Source: Nitrospira sp. (lineage in GTDB: Bacteria; Nitrospirota; Nitrospiria; Nitrospirales; Nitrospiraceae). From it: DNA of 53,989 nt. Below the pieces are notes generated by a model, which saw only the letters and a list, made by a program, of their open reading frames with translations, ran no database searches and was not told where the DNA came from. The stretch lies in contig VOPT01000032.1 of assembly GCA_009594865.1 (NCBI GenBank), forward strand, positions 1 through 53,989, written 5' to 3'. The position numbers were made by a program, and so were the translations under genes. Shown here piece after piece: positions 51,820 to 53,989 of the stretch. Within the stretch, counting starts at the first letter, position 1, and every line of letters begins with the position of its first letter.

Positions 51820-52215
51820 ATGGATGTTCAGACGATCGTGCAATTGTTGAGGAAACAGATCCCCGATCTCGTGGCCATCTATCAGTTCGGCTGGCAGGCC
51901 CGCGGGGATGCCGGCCCTGTCAACGACATCGATCTCGCGGTAGTCGCCAAGACCGTGCTGGCTGAACGGCGGCTCTTCGAACTGGCCCAAGAGCTCGCTG
52001 CGCAACATGGTCGGGAGGTACACCTACTCGATCTCAAGCGAGCTTCCACGGTCATGTGCGCCCAGGTCATCACCACCGGCCGTGTCCTCGACTGCCGGGA
52101 CGACCAGGCTCGGGCCGAATTTGAAATATATGCCTGCTCAGACTATGCGCGATTGACCGAAGAGCGGCGCGACATCCTGGCGGACATCAAAGCGCGTGGG
52201 CTGATCTATGGCTGA
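51820..52215 (+). CDS. mntA: MNT nucleotidyltransferase antitoxin (MntA family)
   Basis: The 131-residue protein has the minimal nucleotidyltransferase pattern [19 protein letters not shown], with the Asp-x-Asp pair. The usual GS of the GSx10DxD motif reads GW, a change in the nucleotide-binding loop. It is the antitoxin of the HepT/MntA pair and normally adds AMP to a HepT tyrosine. GGAG lies 8 nt upstream of the ATG; its stop overlaps hepT by 8 bp. Confidence 0.88.
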   Translation: MDVQTIVQLLRKQIPDLVAIYQFGWQARGDAGPVNDIDLAVVAKTVLAERRLFELAQELAAQHGREVHLLDLKRASTVMCAQVITTGRVLDCRDDQARAEFEIYACSDYARLTEERRDILADIKARGLIYG

Positions 52216-52621
52216 CGATGTGATCTTGAACAAGGCAGCGACCATCGAACAATGCCTGTGCCGTATCACCGATGAATATGGAGGAGATCGACGCAACCTG
52301 TTTGACCATCAGACCAAGCAGGAGGCCATCGTGCTCAATCTTCAGCGTGCCTGCGAGGCCTCTATCGCTCTCGCCATACGTGTGGATAGACGCAAAGGGC
52401 TAAGGCTCCCGCAAGAAAGCAGGGACGCGTTTGCCTTGTTGCAGAAAAGAGGACTGCTTTCGCCCGAGTTGGCAGGCCGGCTCCAACGGATGGTCGGCTT
52501 CCGCAACGTCGCCGTTCATGACTACACCAGCCTGAATGTGGAGATTCTCCACAGCATCATCACGTCGCACCTCGACGACTTTCGCCGCTTCTTCTCCACC
52601 ATCGTCAAAGCTTGCGCCTAG
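52208..52621 (+). CDS. hepT: HEPN toxin (HepT family)
   Basis: The 137-residue helical protein contains the RNase motif R-x4-H-x-Y as RNVAVHDY, complete with the tyrosine that MntA modifies. It is an RNA-cutting toxin controlled by the adjacent antitoxin. The end overlaps the convergent NADH dehydrogenase gene by 17 bp. Confidence 0.9.
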   Translation: MADDVILNKAATIEQCLCRITDEYGGDRRNLFDHQTKQEAIVLNLQRACEASIALAIRVDRRKGLRLPQESRDAFALLQKRGLLSPELAGRLQRMVGFRNVAVHDYTSLNVEILHSIITSHLDDFRRFFSTIVKACA

Positions 52622-53891
52622 CGGGGGAGACGCGCGTGGCCTCCATCCGTTGAAAGTCGGTGATGAGGGGACTGCTGCCCGTGCGCGTGACATAGGCCCA
52701 GATCCACTGCAGCATGACGGCAAGCCGGTTCCGAAACCCGATCAGCAGAAACACGTGCACCACCGACCAGAGCAGCCAGGCGGGGATGCCGGAGAGATGC
52801 CATCGGCCGAACTCCGCCACTGCGCGGTGGTGCCCGATCGTCGCCATGCTGCCCCGGTCCACGTATCGAAACGGTTCACGCGGCCGCCCTTGTAGATCGC
52901 GGAGAATGTTGTGTGCCGCTTGTTGCCCCTGCTGCAGGGCCGCAGCGGCCAGGCCCGGCACCGGCCGGCCATCGACATCGACGAGCGCCGCCATGTCGCC
53001 GATCACGAACACGTCGCGATGGCCCGGCACGCTGAGATCCTGCTCGATGAGCACCCGCCCAGAACGATCCATGGCGACTCCGAGTGCCTTCGCGAGTGGG
53101 GAGGGCGCCACTCCGGTCGCCCAGATCGTCACGTCGGTTGCAATCCACTCATCCCGCACCTGAATCCGACCCGGTTCGACTGCCCGCACGAGACTGTCGG
53201 TGCAGACTTCGACGCCCAGTTGCTTCAGTTGCTTGGCAGCTTTGCGCGAAGAGTCTTCCGAATAGGTCCCGAGAATGCGTGTGGCGCCCTCATACAGGCG
53301 GACGCGCGCCTGCATCGTGTCGATGGCCTTAAAGTCCTTGGCCAGGGCCCGTCGCGCGAGGTCCGCAATCGCTCCAGCCAATTCGACGCCCGTCGGGCCG
53401 CCGCCGATGACGGCAAAACTGAGCGGCGCCCGCCCGCCGGTGAAATGCGCCTCGCGTTCCGCCGCTTCGAACGCCAACAGCAACCGGCTTCGGATTTCCA
53501 CCGCATCCTCGATCGTCTTGAGCCCCGGCGCGTCTCTCTCCCATTCGTCATGACCGAAATATGCGTGGCGCGCGCCGGCAGCCACGATCAGATACTCGTA
53601 TTCAAGTGCCGTCCCGTCGCTGAGCGTCACCTGCCGGGACACGAGATCGAATCCGACCACCTCGCCCAAAATGATCTGAACGTTGCGCGATGCGCGCAGG
53701 ATGTGACGAAGCGAGGAGGCGATTTCGCCGGGCGAGAGCAGGGCCAACGCCACTTGGTACAACAACGGCTGGAACGTGTGATGGTTTTTGCGGTCGATCA
53801 GCGTGACGTCGACCGCTTCATTCGACAAGGCCTTCGCAGCATGAAGACCGCCGAACCCGCCGCCGACGATGACGATTCTCGTGGTCGCCAT
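52605..53891 (-). CDS. ndh: Type II NADH dehydrogenase (NDH-2)
   Basis: The 428-residue flavoprotein has FAD motif IVIVGGGFGGLHAAKAL at the N-terminus, NADH motif AVIGGGPTGVELAGAIADLA (~164), and VFVIGDMAAL plus AALQQGQQAAHNI in the FAD C-terminal part. The C-terminal amphipathic helices (GIPAWLLWSVVHVFLLIGFRNRLAVMLQW) anchor it to the membrane. It passes electrons from NADH to quinone without proton pumping. It is convergent with mntA-hepT. The last ~98 bp of the window holds no gene. Confidence 0.94.
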   Translation of the reverse strand: MATTRIVIVGGGFGGLHAAKALSNEAVDVTLIDRKNHHTFQPLLYQVALALLSPGEIASSLRHILRASRNVQIILGEVVGFDLVSRQVTLSDGTALEYEYLIVAAGARHAYFGHDEWERDAPGLKTIEDAVEIRSRLLLAFEAAEREAHFTGGRAPLSFAVIGGGPTGVELAGAIADLARRALAKDFKAIDTMQARVRLYEGATRILGTYSEDSSRKAAKQLKQLGVEVCTDSLVRAVEPGRIQVRDEWIATDVTIWATGVAPSPLAKALGVAMDRSGRVLIEQDLSVPGHRDVFVIGDMAALVDVDGRPVPGLAAAALQQGQQAAHNILRDLQGRPREPFRYVDRGSMATIGHHRAVAEFGRWHLSGIPAWLLWSVVHVFLLIGFRNRLAVMLQWIWAYVTRTGSSPLITDFQRMEATRVSPARRKL

Positions 53892-53989
53892 CAGAGGATT
53901 CCTTCACCGTTCCGTATTCTCTTCTCTCAGGCCTTCGAAGCTTGCATAGCGTGAAGCTCTGGGAAAGGCCCGCTCGCGAACACAAACAC

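Noticed and set aside
1..53989. CRISPR arrays, insertion sequences, rRNA and tRNA genes
   Set aside because: No regularly spaced identical repeats, no transposase frame, and no tRNA or rRNA signature apart from the tmRNA.

Overview
The window is a high-GC bacterial chromosome segment with about 55 genes, mostly short operons on the minus strand. The gene mix suggests a free-living Gram-negative bacterium: lipoproteins, a HlyD/ABC exporter, OxyR with a di-heme peroxidase, trehalose metabolism, PPK2 and a sigma-54 activator. The dispersed ~125-bp palindromic repeat resembles repeats I recall from Nitrospira, so a Nitrospirota member is my best guess at moderate confidence. No ribosomal RNA or universal marker is present to prove it.

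Layout. 1-7.4 kb: a truncated RiPP-maturation radical SAM gene at the left edge, a pterin dehydratase, a CBS protein, a glycerophosphodiesterase without a normal start codon, a 1.3-kb gene-poor stretch, a DUF4412 protein, PPK2 and a macro-domain protein. 7.5-12.4 kb: a trehalose locus (otsB, a membrane-anchored otsA, divergent GH15 hydrolase). 12.6-13.8 kb: a cupredoxin-like lipoprotein and a nitrobindin-like protein. 13.9-21 kb: type I restriction-modification genes (hsdR-hsdS-hsdM) and a Phd/RelE-ParE toxin-antitoxin pair. 21-24.7 kb: MFS exporter, tpm, LysR regulator, and the tmRNA gene ssrA with its terminator. 24.8-26.6 kb: an HTH-HATPase-DUF4325 regulator and an AT-rich orphan gene. 26.6-34.3 kb: DedA-rhodanese fusion, BT1-family transporter, peroxidase operon with divergent oxyR, uraH, and an overlapping alkA/ferredoxin-MBL/ankyrin operon. 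34.4-40.4 kb: RidA, SDR, a methyltransferase-like protein, then a stress-type operon (alcohol dehydrogenase, OsmC, HAD, acetyltransferase, nitroreductase) and a rhodanese. 40.6-46.6 kb: HlyD/ABC exporter and a Spy-like protein. 46.6-51.6 kb: a sigma-54-controlled region. 51.8-53.9 kb: MntA/HepT toxin-antitoxin pair and a type II NADH dehydrogenase.

The strongest new signal is between 47.9 and 51.7 kb. A GAF-GAF-AAA-Fis sigma-54 activator lies beside two near-consensus -24/-12 promoters. Each promoter is preceded by a 52-bp block of GTGACGA/TCGTCAC half-sites, and in both cases the block lies at exactly the same distance from the promoter. One promoter serves a four-unit beta-repeat periplasmic protein. 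The other serves a 43-residue membrane peptide, DoxX, STAS and monooxygenase-fold genes, possibly reading on into the Spy and exporter genes. This looks like a self-contained, uncharacterised envelope or stress regulon.

The second signal is a family of three ~125-bp palindromic repeats (7.4, 24.6 and 35.0 kb). Their stems differ by compensatory base changes, which implies a selected secondary structure. One copy abuts the 5' end of ssrA.
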